DNA from: Liolophura sinensis
Lineage: Eukaryota > Mollusca > Polyplacophora > Chitonida > Chitonidae
NCBI RefSeq assembly: GCF_032854445.1
Contig: NC_088305.1
Span: 25,444,628 to 25,508,627, forward strand
Length of the DNA stretch: 64,000 bases
Direction of reading: 5' to 3'
Of this stretch, positions 61,001 through 64,000 are shown one piece after another. Numbering within the stretch: the stretch's first letter is position 1; every line of letters starts with the position of its first letter. The notes beneath the pieces were generated by a model. That model made no database searches, had not been told where the DNA came from, and saw nothing but the letters and a program-made list of their open reading frames with translations. A program made the translations under genes and the position numbers.

Positions 61001-62939
61001 TGGTTTCCTCCCATTATGGTGTTGGTTTCCTCCCATTATGGTGTTGGTTTCCTCTCATTATAGTCTTGGTGGCCATTGTATTAGTGAAATATTCTTGAGT
61101 GTGGCATAAAATTCAGAGCAAATAATTGCATAAATAAGTGAGTACACTCATGTCAGGCAGAGACATCCAGCTAAAGTGACAAGGTTTTGCTCAATATGTT
61201 ACCCAACCTGCAAGACTTCTGCGTACTCCTAAATGATGAAGATAATTAAGCACACTTGCGTCTTTCCAAGAAATCCAGGTAAAGTGACAAGGCCTTTTAA
61301 GTGTCAAATCATGAAACTCACTGTTTTGACATACATTTTTATACAATTTTAGGGTTTTCAGCGGCTGCTGGCCGATTCAGTGGAGCTCAGATGTACTACG
61401 CAGCCGGTGCACCTCGTGCTAATGAGATTGGTCAGGTCGTCATGTTTACAGCCAAAACCAACAACGGAGAGTTTCAGTACATCCCAGAGAATGTCATCAA
61501 GGGCTCTGTGTTCGGCTCTATGTTTGGCTACGATATCATCGCCCTCGATATTAACCAGGATGGGTAAGGCCTGTGGTGAAAATAAGGAGCTTACACAGAC
61601 TCCTATCATAATCTACAGGGGATCAGTAACTCTACGTGTACACAAAGTGCTGTAAAAATTGCCCCTTCAGAAGCACAAATGGCCTTAACAAGATACTTTA
61701 GATGCCAACATTTAAGTATTTCCAATAATGAAATTAATCAGGTGACTCTGTGGCCGAGGGTGTTAGCACGCCAGACTGGAACAGTCATGTTTTTCATTCT
61801 GTAAGGTTAAGTTACGACACATAAGAACTGACACATAAGAGCGATGGTTGTTTGCTAGAAACTGTTCATTTATAATGTTATAACTTTCCAGATTTGATGA
61901 CTTAGTGGTTGGAGCACCATTTTACTTTGTGAAGAAGAAGAATGTGGGTGGAGCTATTTATGTATATATGGGTGGTCCCCAGGTATGTACTGACCAATCA
62001 CAGCACAGATTTCAGATTTCCTCAAGACACATGCAGAGCCCATTTGTGGGAATTCATCAAAATTTTAAGACTTACATATTGAATTTAATCAGTAAAATTC
62101 ACTAGTTTATAAAAGATGAATCAGTGTACTTTGGGCAGCCTAGCTCTTCACCTATAAATGGGAAAGGCAATCAAATAAATAAATCGAAAACCTGGTAACC
62201 TTAAACCCAAGTGATATCTAGAAATAAGAAGTCATGAAAGTGTTTGAACTTTGTGACAGGCACAATTGTGATGGCTAACATATCCCTTCAATATGTGTTA
62301 TTAGGACAGTCACTCTTGCACAAGTTTGAGCACGCTTTGTAGAATGGGCCCAGGATGTGAAAATTTATTTTCAGGGAATTGAAAGCAGCACGATTCCCAC
62401 AGTGATTGAGAGTCGGATGATGGGAGAGAAGGAGTGTAAGCGATTGGGCTGTACTTTTGCACGGTTTGGTTTTAGTCTGACCTCAGCTGGTGATCTCAAC
62501 AAAGACGGCTATCTTGGTAAGTTTTTTAGTTGCCTTTTACTTTGCTTCTGCCACAAGAAGACACATATGAATGTATGTCGTCATATGAATGTAAAATTGT
62601 TAAGTATGACATTAGACCCCAAGCGCGCATACATACATACATATACATACTGTTGTTACCTCAGCAGGATATTTAATCTCTGGATAGATCCCACTGGAGC
62701 CTTAGAATTATAGTTTAGAGCCATTTTTATGCCCAAGAAAAGCTTTTTTTGGTACTTTCATATAATAGGCTACATCGTACACTACATATTGAGAAATAAA
62801 AAAAAACAAGTGTATCTCTTAATCATTTATGGGTTTATCTTTGATTGCAGACGTTGCTGTGGGAGCTCCTTATGAAGGGAATGGCACTGTGTACATTTTC
62901 CATGGATCAGAGAAAGGAATTGTCGAGAAATATGCTCAG
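27854..62939 (+). CDS. Integrin alpha subunit, laminin-receptor-like (alpha-PS1/3/6/7 type); first ten exons, 3' part outside window
   Basis: Exons: 27854-28047, 57001-57158, 58185-58276, 58942-59133, 60082-60127, 60696-60806, 61353-61563, 61892-61982, 62375-62516, 62851-62939; all GT/AG and in phase. Integrin alpha pairs with beta at the plasma membrane to bind matrix. A hydrophobic leader (VVQLVLLLPCLLG) is followed by FNLDTR, the usual mature N-terminus. Beta-propeller FG-GAP blades follow: LFGYSVAEH/FLVGAPKAD, QWLGVVV/TCAHRYKK, NVVIGAPGAKTW, SYLGFSAAAG/GAPRAN, SMFGYDIIALDINQDGFDDL and FARFGFSLTSAGDLNKDGYLD. DINQDGFDD and DLNKDGYLD are Ca-binding loops; the APRAN blade lacks one, as in alpha3/6/7. 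No inserted I domain. Blade 7, thighs, calves, membrane span and cytoplasmic tail lie beyond 64000. Confidence 0.95.
29269..29532 (-). mobile_element. SINE family A, full-length reference copy
   Basis: On the minus strand: GGCCTCCGTGGCTCAGTTGG, TTAGCGCGC (tRNA A box), CAGGAGCCTTTCACC, GAGTTCAAGCCCAGC (B box), then the body with CCGGCTGAAAGTGGGAAGG, CAACCTGCAGATGATCG, CATAATGCTGGCCGC, GAAATATTCTTAAGTACGGC, ending CACCAGTGAAATAAATAAAT. So it is a Pol III-type tRNA-derived SINE of about 260 bp whose 3' end is a (AAAT)n microsatellite rather than poly(A). No partner LINE is seen in the window. Confidence 0.93.
29533..31440. other. Intron 1 stretch without recognised repeats
   Basis: G-rich patches (for example a G run near 30680) and short open frames; no domain or array recognised. 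Confidence 0.45.
31441..31515 (+). mobile_element. SINE family A, 3' end fragment
   Basis: GCCCGCCGTCGTAGAAGTG to CACCAGTCGAATAAAATAAA. Confidence 0.75.
31516..33000. other. Intron 1 stretch without recognised repeats
   Basis: Nothing I can name; no long open frame and no tandem structure. Confidence 0.45.
33008..33320 (+). repeat. Dispersed repeat family F, copy 2
   Basis: GTTAAGCAACTATCGCC, AGTTTGTGGACCTGAGAAG, CTAAAGGAAAGAGGTGTCAT, TTGTGCCTCTGGAAC and TTAATGTCAACAAGGGTTGC, collinear with 15853-16110. Confidence 0.72.
34160..34345 (+). repeat. Left arm of a large inverted repeat
   Basis: GCACTGGTGGCAGACAGGG, CCTGTCTGGCTGTAAAACC, GTGTCGCATTATTCATGG and TTTTAGGATGTACAGTAC are repeated in reverse complement at 35480-35655 with few mismatches. 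The arms lie about 1.1 kb apart. Confidence 0.85.
34300..34470. repeat. About 30-bp repeat of TACATGTATGTATACATGTGG type
   Basis: GGATTCATAATACATGTACA plus TGTATGTATACATGT, about 5 units, following the left inverted arm. The mirror-image array is at 35365-35510. Confidence 0.8.
34615..34662 (-). mobile_element. SINE family A, short 3' end fragment
   Basis: TTTATTTATTTGATTGGTGA and ACGCCATACTCAAGAATATT only. Confidence 0.7.
35365..35658 (-). repeat. Right arm of the large inverted repeat with mirror array
   Basis: About 5 units of TATGAATCCACATGTATACA type (35365-35510), then the inverse of the left arm, ending CCCTGTCTGCCACCAGTGCA at 35654. Confidence 0.85.
35660..36774. other. Intron 1 stretch without recognised features
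   Basis: No coding signal, array or SINE identified. Confidence 0.45.
36775..36957. repeat. Dispersed repeat family D, copy 2
   Basis: GCCAAGTCTTCTATTTTGTA, AAATTGTGTAACACTATATT, TACTTTGACTTTGGAGA and CTTAATACCAGTATTGG, collinear with 1919-2105. Confidence 0.7.
37091..37212 (+). mobile_element. SINE family A, middle fragment
   Basis: AATGACCCAGGATCCTCTAAC, TCTCCGGCCGTATGTGGGAA, ends GGGTTTCCGCTGG; 3' part missing. Confidence 0.82.
37526..37776 (+). mobile_element. SINE family A copy with 19-bp target-site duplication
   Basis: TCTTTGTGAAAGTGACCCA occurs at 37526-37544 and again at 37758-37776, framing a 5'-truncated SINE (GGAGCCTCTCACCAATGCG to CAATCAAATGAATAAATAAA). GACCCA belongs both to the target and to the SINE, so the 5' junction used microhomology. 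Confidence 0.92.
38127..38406 (+). mobile_element. SINE family A, full-length copy
   Basis: GGGGGGCCTCCATGGCCAAG and GGGTTAGCAACC head, body with a TACATGTACATGTA insertion before the B box, and an extra CTCTCCGG repeat; end CACCAATGAAAGAAATAAAT. Confidence 0.9.
38409..38530 (+). mobile_element. SINE family B tail fused to the SINE A end
   Basis: GCATGGACTGCCCTGCCACAA, GTCGTTATGTGACTGG and GATGTTAAACCCCAGG directly follow the family A tail. Confidence 0.72.
38555..39035. repeat. About 55-bp minisatellite, about 8-9 units
   Basis: Unit GTAGAGTTGTAATAAAGGTG, then ATATCATTAGGGAG, TTTACAGCAGACATACATGT. Units vary in length (54-60 bp); one is shortened near 38950. Confidence 0.92.
39036..40530. 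other. Intron 1 stretch without recognised features
   Basis: No array, SINE or gene seen; TACATGTA motifs are scattered. Confidence 0.45.
40531..40707 (+). mobile_element. SINE family A, truncated and internally deleted copy
   Basis: CCCCAGTAGGCTCTCACC to CACCAATCAAATAAATAAAT, missing the CATAATGCTGGCC segment. Confidence 0.85.
40839..44797 (+). repeat. MITE family M1 expanded by an internal tandem array (about 32 units of 112 or 120 bp)
   Basis: Left end TACTGTCATTCTTCAGCC, TTTTCAGCC is the M1 terminal repeat; right end (44660-44797) ACTAATGTAATTTTGCC, GAAAATTGCTCTTTCATACG, CCAAAAGCTTAGGGATGAGG is the other M1 half. Between them the left half of the MITE, CCTTTTCAGATGTTTACAAC to CTGAAATTGGCCAGACCAG, is repeated. 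Units near the left are about 112 bp; from about 42220 they carry TATGAAGGCATTATT and are 120 bp. GAAGCCC/CCAGACC and GAAACCC/CCAAACC subtypes often alternate. Confidence 0.93.
44830..45010 (-). mobile_element. MITE family M1, inverted copy next to the expanded one
   Basis: Minus-strand reading starts at CTGTAATTCTTCAACCTTTT, CGCATGTTTGCAAGGTG and runs to TGGCCAATCCAACCAATG, TCTCCAAATTC. Confidence 0.8.
45291..45311. repeat. Homopolymer run of 21 C
   Basis: Uninterrupted C tract in intron 1. Confidence 0.9.
45755..45860 (+). mobile_element. Family C dispersed element, diverged copy
   Basis: GGATATCATCATCCAAACAA, ACCCCACAATGCTTT and AATCTGGAAGGAATTTTT. Confidence 0.45.
46412..46638 (+). mobile_element. 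MITE family M1, complete unexpanded copy
   Basis: Left TACAGTCTTCAATGTTTTCA, CATGTTTGCGAGGTG; interior TGTAGACTGATAAAATTATA and GAAACTGGCCAATCCGACC; right GCGAAAAGTTTGAGTAATTA, GAGTA. About 225 bp, TA at both ends, no open frame. This is the pattern expected of a non-autonomous element using TA target sites. Confidence 0.8.
47145..47262 (+). mobile_element. SINE family A, diverged 3' half
   Basis: GAGTTTCCCCACCCCCCGGG to ATGGCATGAAACACCATCAG. Confidence 0.72.
47338..47406 (+). mobile_element. SINE family B tail
   Basis: GTCGTGGTCATATGACTGAA, GTACGATGTTAAACCCGAAG, CTCTCACTCACTAAC. Confidence 0.78.
47410..48780. other. Intron 1 stretch without recognised features
   Basis: No array or gene; only short open frames. 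Confidence 0.4.
48783..48918 (+). mobile_element. SINE family A, 3' half
   Basis: GGTCTGACAGCAATCTGCTG to GTACAGTGGTAAAACACATAA. Confidence 0.78.
49385..49448 (+). mobile_element. SINE family A, 3' end fragment
   Basis: GGTATAAGTGAAATATTCTTG to CACCAATTAGATAAATATAT. Confidence 0.8.
49580..50015. repeat. 36/42-bp minisatellite, about 11 units
   Basis: Unit CATCAGTTCCAGATTTGTCA plus TGAGTTTCTACATGTA; some units have an extra TACATG (42 bp). Two plus frames are open through it. Confidence 0.93.
50775..51066 (+). mobile_element. SINE family B copy
   Basis: GGACAGTAGATCCAGGGTCA, ACACCTAAGACCTTAAAAGA, GTCGTCATATGGCTGAAAAA and AAACCCGAAGCACTCACTCAC. Confidence 0.87.
51228..51368 (+). mobile_element. 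SINE family A, 3' half with a 16-C run
   Basis: GCCTGTCAGCAACATTCAG, C16 at 51259-51274, GAATTATTCTTGAGTATACC, ACCAACCAAATAAAGAAATA. Confidence 0.85.
51418..51542 (+). mobile_element. Family C dispersed element, copy
   Basis: AGGATATCATCCTACCTTCC, AAACAGACCTTGGAGC, CATAGAAATTTCAGAATCGG. Confidence 0.65.
51914..52203 (-). mobile_element. SINE family A, full-length minus copy
   Basis: (TTTA) tail at 51914, GATTGGTGTTTTATGCC, CAATAATATTTCACTTATAT, reversed B box GGACTTGAACTCACAGCG, reversed head CCCTTGGCCACAGAGGCCCC. Confidence 0.92.
52204..53690. other. Intron 1 stretch without recognised features
   Basis: An A14 run near 52477 and short open frames only. Confidence 0.4.
53692..53873 (-). 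mobile_element. MITE family M1, complete minus copy
   Basis: TACCGTAATTCCTCAATCTT, TTCGCAT at the left and AAAAAGTTGAAGAATTAGGG, TTA at the right; interior ATTTTATCAGTCTACACAGA is the reverse of the 46412 copy. About 180 bp. Confidence 0.8.
55038..55150 (+). mobile_element. SINE family A, middle fragment
   Basis: CCAGCTCATGCTGACTTTCTC through CAGCAACCTGCAGATGGTC to CCTCCCACCATGATG. Confidence 0.78.
55249..55393. repeat. Foldback element with about 35-bp arms
   Basis: GAATATTGCATAGTAGAGGT, TGAATACCATAAATATT is mirrored by AATATTTATGGTATTCAACC, TTCACTGTGCAATAT about 72 bp later. The loop has no coding capacity. Confidence 0.75.
55624..55852 (+). mobile_element. MITE family M1, complete plus copy
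   Basis: TACTGTAATTCTTCAACCTT, TTCGCATGG; GTTCATTCAAGCATATTCTG, AAGGCATTGTTC; AGTGTAGACTGATAAAATTA; GTGAAATTGGCCAATCCAAC. This interior is the closest unexpanded match to the array units at 40839. Confidence 0.82.
56317..56455 (-). mobile_element. SINE family A, minus 3' half
   Basis: TTTATTTGATTGGTGTTTTA, CGCCATACTCAAGAATATTT, GAGGAAACCGGGCAGAGCCT, ATCCGCAGGTTGCTGACAGA. Confidence 0.88.
56766..56970 (+). mobile_element. SINE family A copy ending 31 bp before integrin exon 2
   Basis: GTTAGCATGACAACACAGTG, GAGTTCAAGTCCAGCTCATG, a duplicated CCTCTCACCATAAT, and CTGGCCATAAATAAATAT. The 3' domain is deleted between CTGGCC and the tail. Confidence 0.88.
57001..57158 (+). CDS. Integrin alpha exon 2
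   Basis: TT|A rebuilds Leu; encodes FLVGAPKADVDAQRY, then GFGSLYKCRLSTNPDDCERL. Donor GAAA|GTAAGT. Confidence 0.96.
57302..57360 (+). mobile_element. M1b-type terminal fragment in intron 2
   Basis: ACCCTAATTCTTCTAAATTT, AGGACAGATATCAGTAG; inverse of 18640-18722. Confidence 0.5.
57540..58172 (+). repeat. 23-bp minisatellite up to the 3' splice site of integrin exon 3
   Basis: Unit CTGATTTCCATGTTTCACTT plus TGT, about 27 copies with CATGTTTCAC / CCTGTCACAC variants. The last unit ends 12 bases before the acceptor (CACTCGTCTTCCAG). CTGAT in most units fits the CTRAY branchpoint pattern and the rest is pyrimidine-rich. Confidence 0.93.
58185..58276 (+). CDS. Integrin alpha exon 3
   Basis: Acceptor CGTCTTCCAG; encodes IYQDTDRVKENVTDQWLGVV, VNSEGPENKII with one N-glycosylation sequon (NVT). 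Donor ATT|GTGAGT. Confidence 0.96.
58590..58712 (+). mobile_element. SINE family A, diverged 3' half in intron 3
   Basis: GCAGCACCCTAAGGATGGTC, CACCATAATGCTGGCTGTCC, CATAAACACCAGTCGGG. Confidence 0.72.
58800..58936 (+). mobile_element. SINE family A inserted in the exon 4 polypyrimidine tract, with 15-bp target-site duplication
   Basis: TCCTTTCTACTCCTT is present at 58800-58814 and 58922-58936. Between them lies a short SINE (CCTCTCCGGCCATACGTGGG to CACCAATCAAATAAATAAAT) with an internal deletion. The right duplicate is the pyrimidine tract of the acceptor TTTCTACTCCTTTACAG used by exon 4. Confidence 0.9.
58942..59133 (+). CDS. Integrin alpha exon 4
   Basis: 64 codons: TCAHRYKKHRTASQRTNWGF, GKCHTFTNRLDYD, DACSQLSVVAGHEDYGYCQA, GTSGIIAN. 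The four cysteines after CAHRY follow the blade 2-3 disulfide pattern of integrin alpha. Donor AAT|GTAAGT. Confidence 0.96.
59226..59285 (+). mobile_element. SINE family B tail fragment
   Basis: CCTAATGACTTGTCGTCATC, GGGTAACTGAAAAATGG. Confidence 0.5.
59461..59720 (+). mobile_element. SINE family A, full-length copy in intron 4
   Basis: GGAGCCTCCGTGGCTGAGGC, GGTTAGAAAGCC head; B box GAGTTCAAGTCCAGC; end CACCAATCAAATCAAAAATC. Confidence 0.92.
60082..60127 (+). CDS. Integrin alpha exon 5 (46-bp micro-exon)
   Basis: Acceptor GATGTTTTTCAG; encodes DGNVVIGAPGAKTWT, the FG-GAP core of blade 3. Donor ACAG|GTATGA. Confidence 0.95.
60285..60505. repeat. About 45-bp tandem repeat, 5 units
   Basis: Unit CTTGCTGGATCAGTTGGGTG, TGGCATGTTTTACTGTGTTA, AGC in intron 5. 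Confidence 0.88.
60696..60806 (+). CDS. Integrin alpha exon 6
   Basis: Acceptor AATATTGCAG; encodes GMLFKKYDTEELISGLGWKR to PPVPFFSYL. Donor TTAG|GTAAGC. Confidence 0.95.
60878..61135 (+). mobile_element. SINE family A copy with triplicated CCTCCCATTATGG segment, intron 6
   Basis: GAAGCTTCTCTCCTATGTCG, GAGCTCAAGTGCAGC, three tandem TTTCCTCCCATTATGGTG units, GAAATATTCTTGAGTGTGGC. Confidence 0.85.
61353..61563 (+). CDS. Integrin alpha exon 7
   Basis: Acceptor ACAATTTTAG; encodes GFSAAAGRFSGAQMYYAAGA, PRANEIGQVVMFT, SMFGYDIIALDINQDG. Carries blade 4 (no Ca loop) and the start of the blade 5 Ca loop. Confidence 0.96.
61741..61783 (+). mobile_element. SINE family A, tRNA-like head only
   Basis: GGTGACTCTGTGGCCGAGGG, TGTTAGCACGCCAGAC; no body follows. 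Confidence 0.65.
61892..61982 (+). CDS. Integrin alpha exon 8
   Basis: Acceptor ACTTTCCAG; GG|A rebuilds Gly, then FDDLVVGAPFYFVKKKNVGG, AIYVYMGGPQ. Donor CAG|GTATGT. Confidence 0.96.
62375..62516 (+). CDS. Integrin alpha exon 9
   Basis: Acceptor TTATTTTCAG; encodes GIESSTIPTVIESRMMGEKE, CKRLGCTFARFGFSL, GDLNKDGYL (second Ca loop). Donor CTTG|GTAAGT. Confidence 0.96.
62548..62640 (+). mobile_element. SINE family B tail in intron 9
   Basis: GCCACAAGAAGACACATATG, GTCGTCATATGAATG, GACATTAGACCCCAAGCGCG. Confidence 0.75.
62851..62939 (+). CDS. Integrin alpha exon 10 (last in window)
   Basis: Acceptor TTGATTGCAG; encodes DVAVGAPYEGNGTVYIFHGS, EKGIVEKYAQ. Donor CAG|GTAAAT. No further exon is visible by 64000. 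Confidence 0.96.
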
Positions 62940-63437
62940 GTAAATTGGCAACAAAGACCAATTCCACATAGCCAGTTTGATCTGAATTAAATAGTTCATT
63001 AACTGTATTTTCGCTTTTAGTTTAGCATGTAAAAATTCACTTTCAGAAGCAAATTATGGCCCTAAAATGGCACATTTGATCTGACAAAAAAATCCAAATT
63101 GACCCTAAAATGGATGAATCTAGCAAAATGTCACTTTAAAACTTCTGGTGACATACAGTAATCGTTTTGTTTCAAGCCCTAGTAGTTAAAATTGGGGTTG
63201 CACCATAAGTGTTATGTTAATATAGATTTCTCAGAGTTCACACTTTTTGGGCCATTCACTATGCAATATTTTGAATATTTAACATTTAAAAAGGTGGCTT
63301 TTTTTGATGGTCAGATAGAGTGTTTTTTTAGAATACAAAAAAAAAAAACACACGCACGCACGACAAAAAAAAAAACCCATGAAACTAAAAGTAAGAGTGC
63401 ATGGTAAAAGTGTATTGATTATGGTTTAAAGTGTCTG

Positions 63438-63521
63438 TCGTCCCACCAAAGTGCTGGCCGCTGTTGTATAAGTGAAATATTCTTGAGTACGGCGTCAAAC
63501 ACCAATCAAATAAATAAATCA
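63438..63521 (+). mobile_element. SINE family A, 3' end copy
   Basis: GTCCCACCAAAGTGCTGGCC, GAAATATTCTTGAGTACGGC, CACCAATCAAATAAATAAAT; the 3' end is close to the apparent consensus. Confidence 0.88.
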
Positions 63522-64000
63522 AAGTGTGTGCTTGTTATGGATTGCGAGTTAGCCGCTTTTTGGGCCTAGGCACACATGTACATGCATGCCGTATGTGTAA
63601 ATAACTTGTCATGTCACAACTTGTATGGTCAAATGGAAACTATAAATTAACTTGCATATGTAGACAGAGACATCACTACCAAGTATGGATGTTTAAATTG
63701 TAACCCTTTTGTAAAGTGAAAGACAGCACCTGAGTAATGTTTATGTCCACTGAAAGACTACCATTCAAAGTATCTTAAACTGGCGTTAAATATTTTTTTT
63801 TAGATTTTTTTCAACCTAGTAAAAGTTTAGTGAAACTTCGTCTTGACACAACTTCAGTGCGTCTTATTGAGTGCAAGGCGATGTAACATTTACTCTAGCC
63901 TTCAAACGTTGACGGTATTTTCCGTATATTAGTGTAAGCAGTAGCCTATGACAAATGGGACTTCAGCAATGAAGGCCCAAGTGATGAATATAGTTTTCTT

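Noticed and set aside
1-64000. LINE, LTR or DNA-transposon proteins
   Set aside because: No reverse transcriptase (YXDD), integrase or DDE-type frame was recognised; all mobile elements seen are non-autonomous.

Overview
This is nuclear DNA from an animal, most likely a mollusc or another lophotrochozoan. The evidence is intron-split genes with GT/AG junctions, metazoan-only genes (integrin alpha, BLOC1S1), heavy tRNA-derived SINE and MITE content, many minisatellites and abundant TACATGTA-type motifs. The exact species cannot be read from the sequence.

Layout. (1) 1-8.3 kb: a 24-bp minisatellite (1-1510), then repeat-rich DNA with one minus-strand exon of a fucolectin-like (FTP / F5-8C type) lectin domain at 2442-2682. 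(2) 8.36-12.29 kb, plus strand: a complete three-exon PYM1 (WIBG) gene of 193 codons plus stop, with a short 3' end (AATAAA 44 bases past the stop). (3) 12.36-22.3 kb: gene-free DNA between convergent genes, dominated by a 59-bp satellite (about 55 copies) and a 28-bp CCAAT-bearing array. (4) 22.33-27.43 kb, minus strand: all four coding exons of BLOC1S1, with a single-base insertion at the start of the last exon that breaks the frame in this sequence. (5) 27.85 kb to the right edge, plus strand: the first ten exons of an integrin alpha subunit (signal peptide and beta-propeller blades, laminin-receptor-like), with a 29-kb first intron. The gene runs off the window.

BLOC1S1 and the integrin gene are divergent, with 422 bp between start codons, so they probably share a promoter. 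As I recall, PYM1, BLOC1S1 and ITGA7 also lie together at human 12q13.2, with BLOC1S1 and ITGA7 head to head, which would make this an old conserved neighbourhood. The genes do not form a pathway: PYM1 acts in exon-junction-complex recycling, BLOC1S1 in endolysosomal trafficking, integrin alpha in adhesion.

Non-coding DNA: two SINE families (about 34 and 10 recognised copies or fragments), several MITE-like families, and at least nine tandem arrays. The clearest mechanistic cases are a roughly 3.8-kb array grown from the inside of a MITE, a SINE that landed in an integrin 3' splice site and kept it working through its target-site duplication, and an array made of branchpoint/polypyrimidine-like units in front of integrin exon 3. 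I saw no reverse transcriptase, transposase, CRISPR, rRNA or functional tRNA gene.
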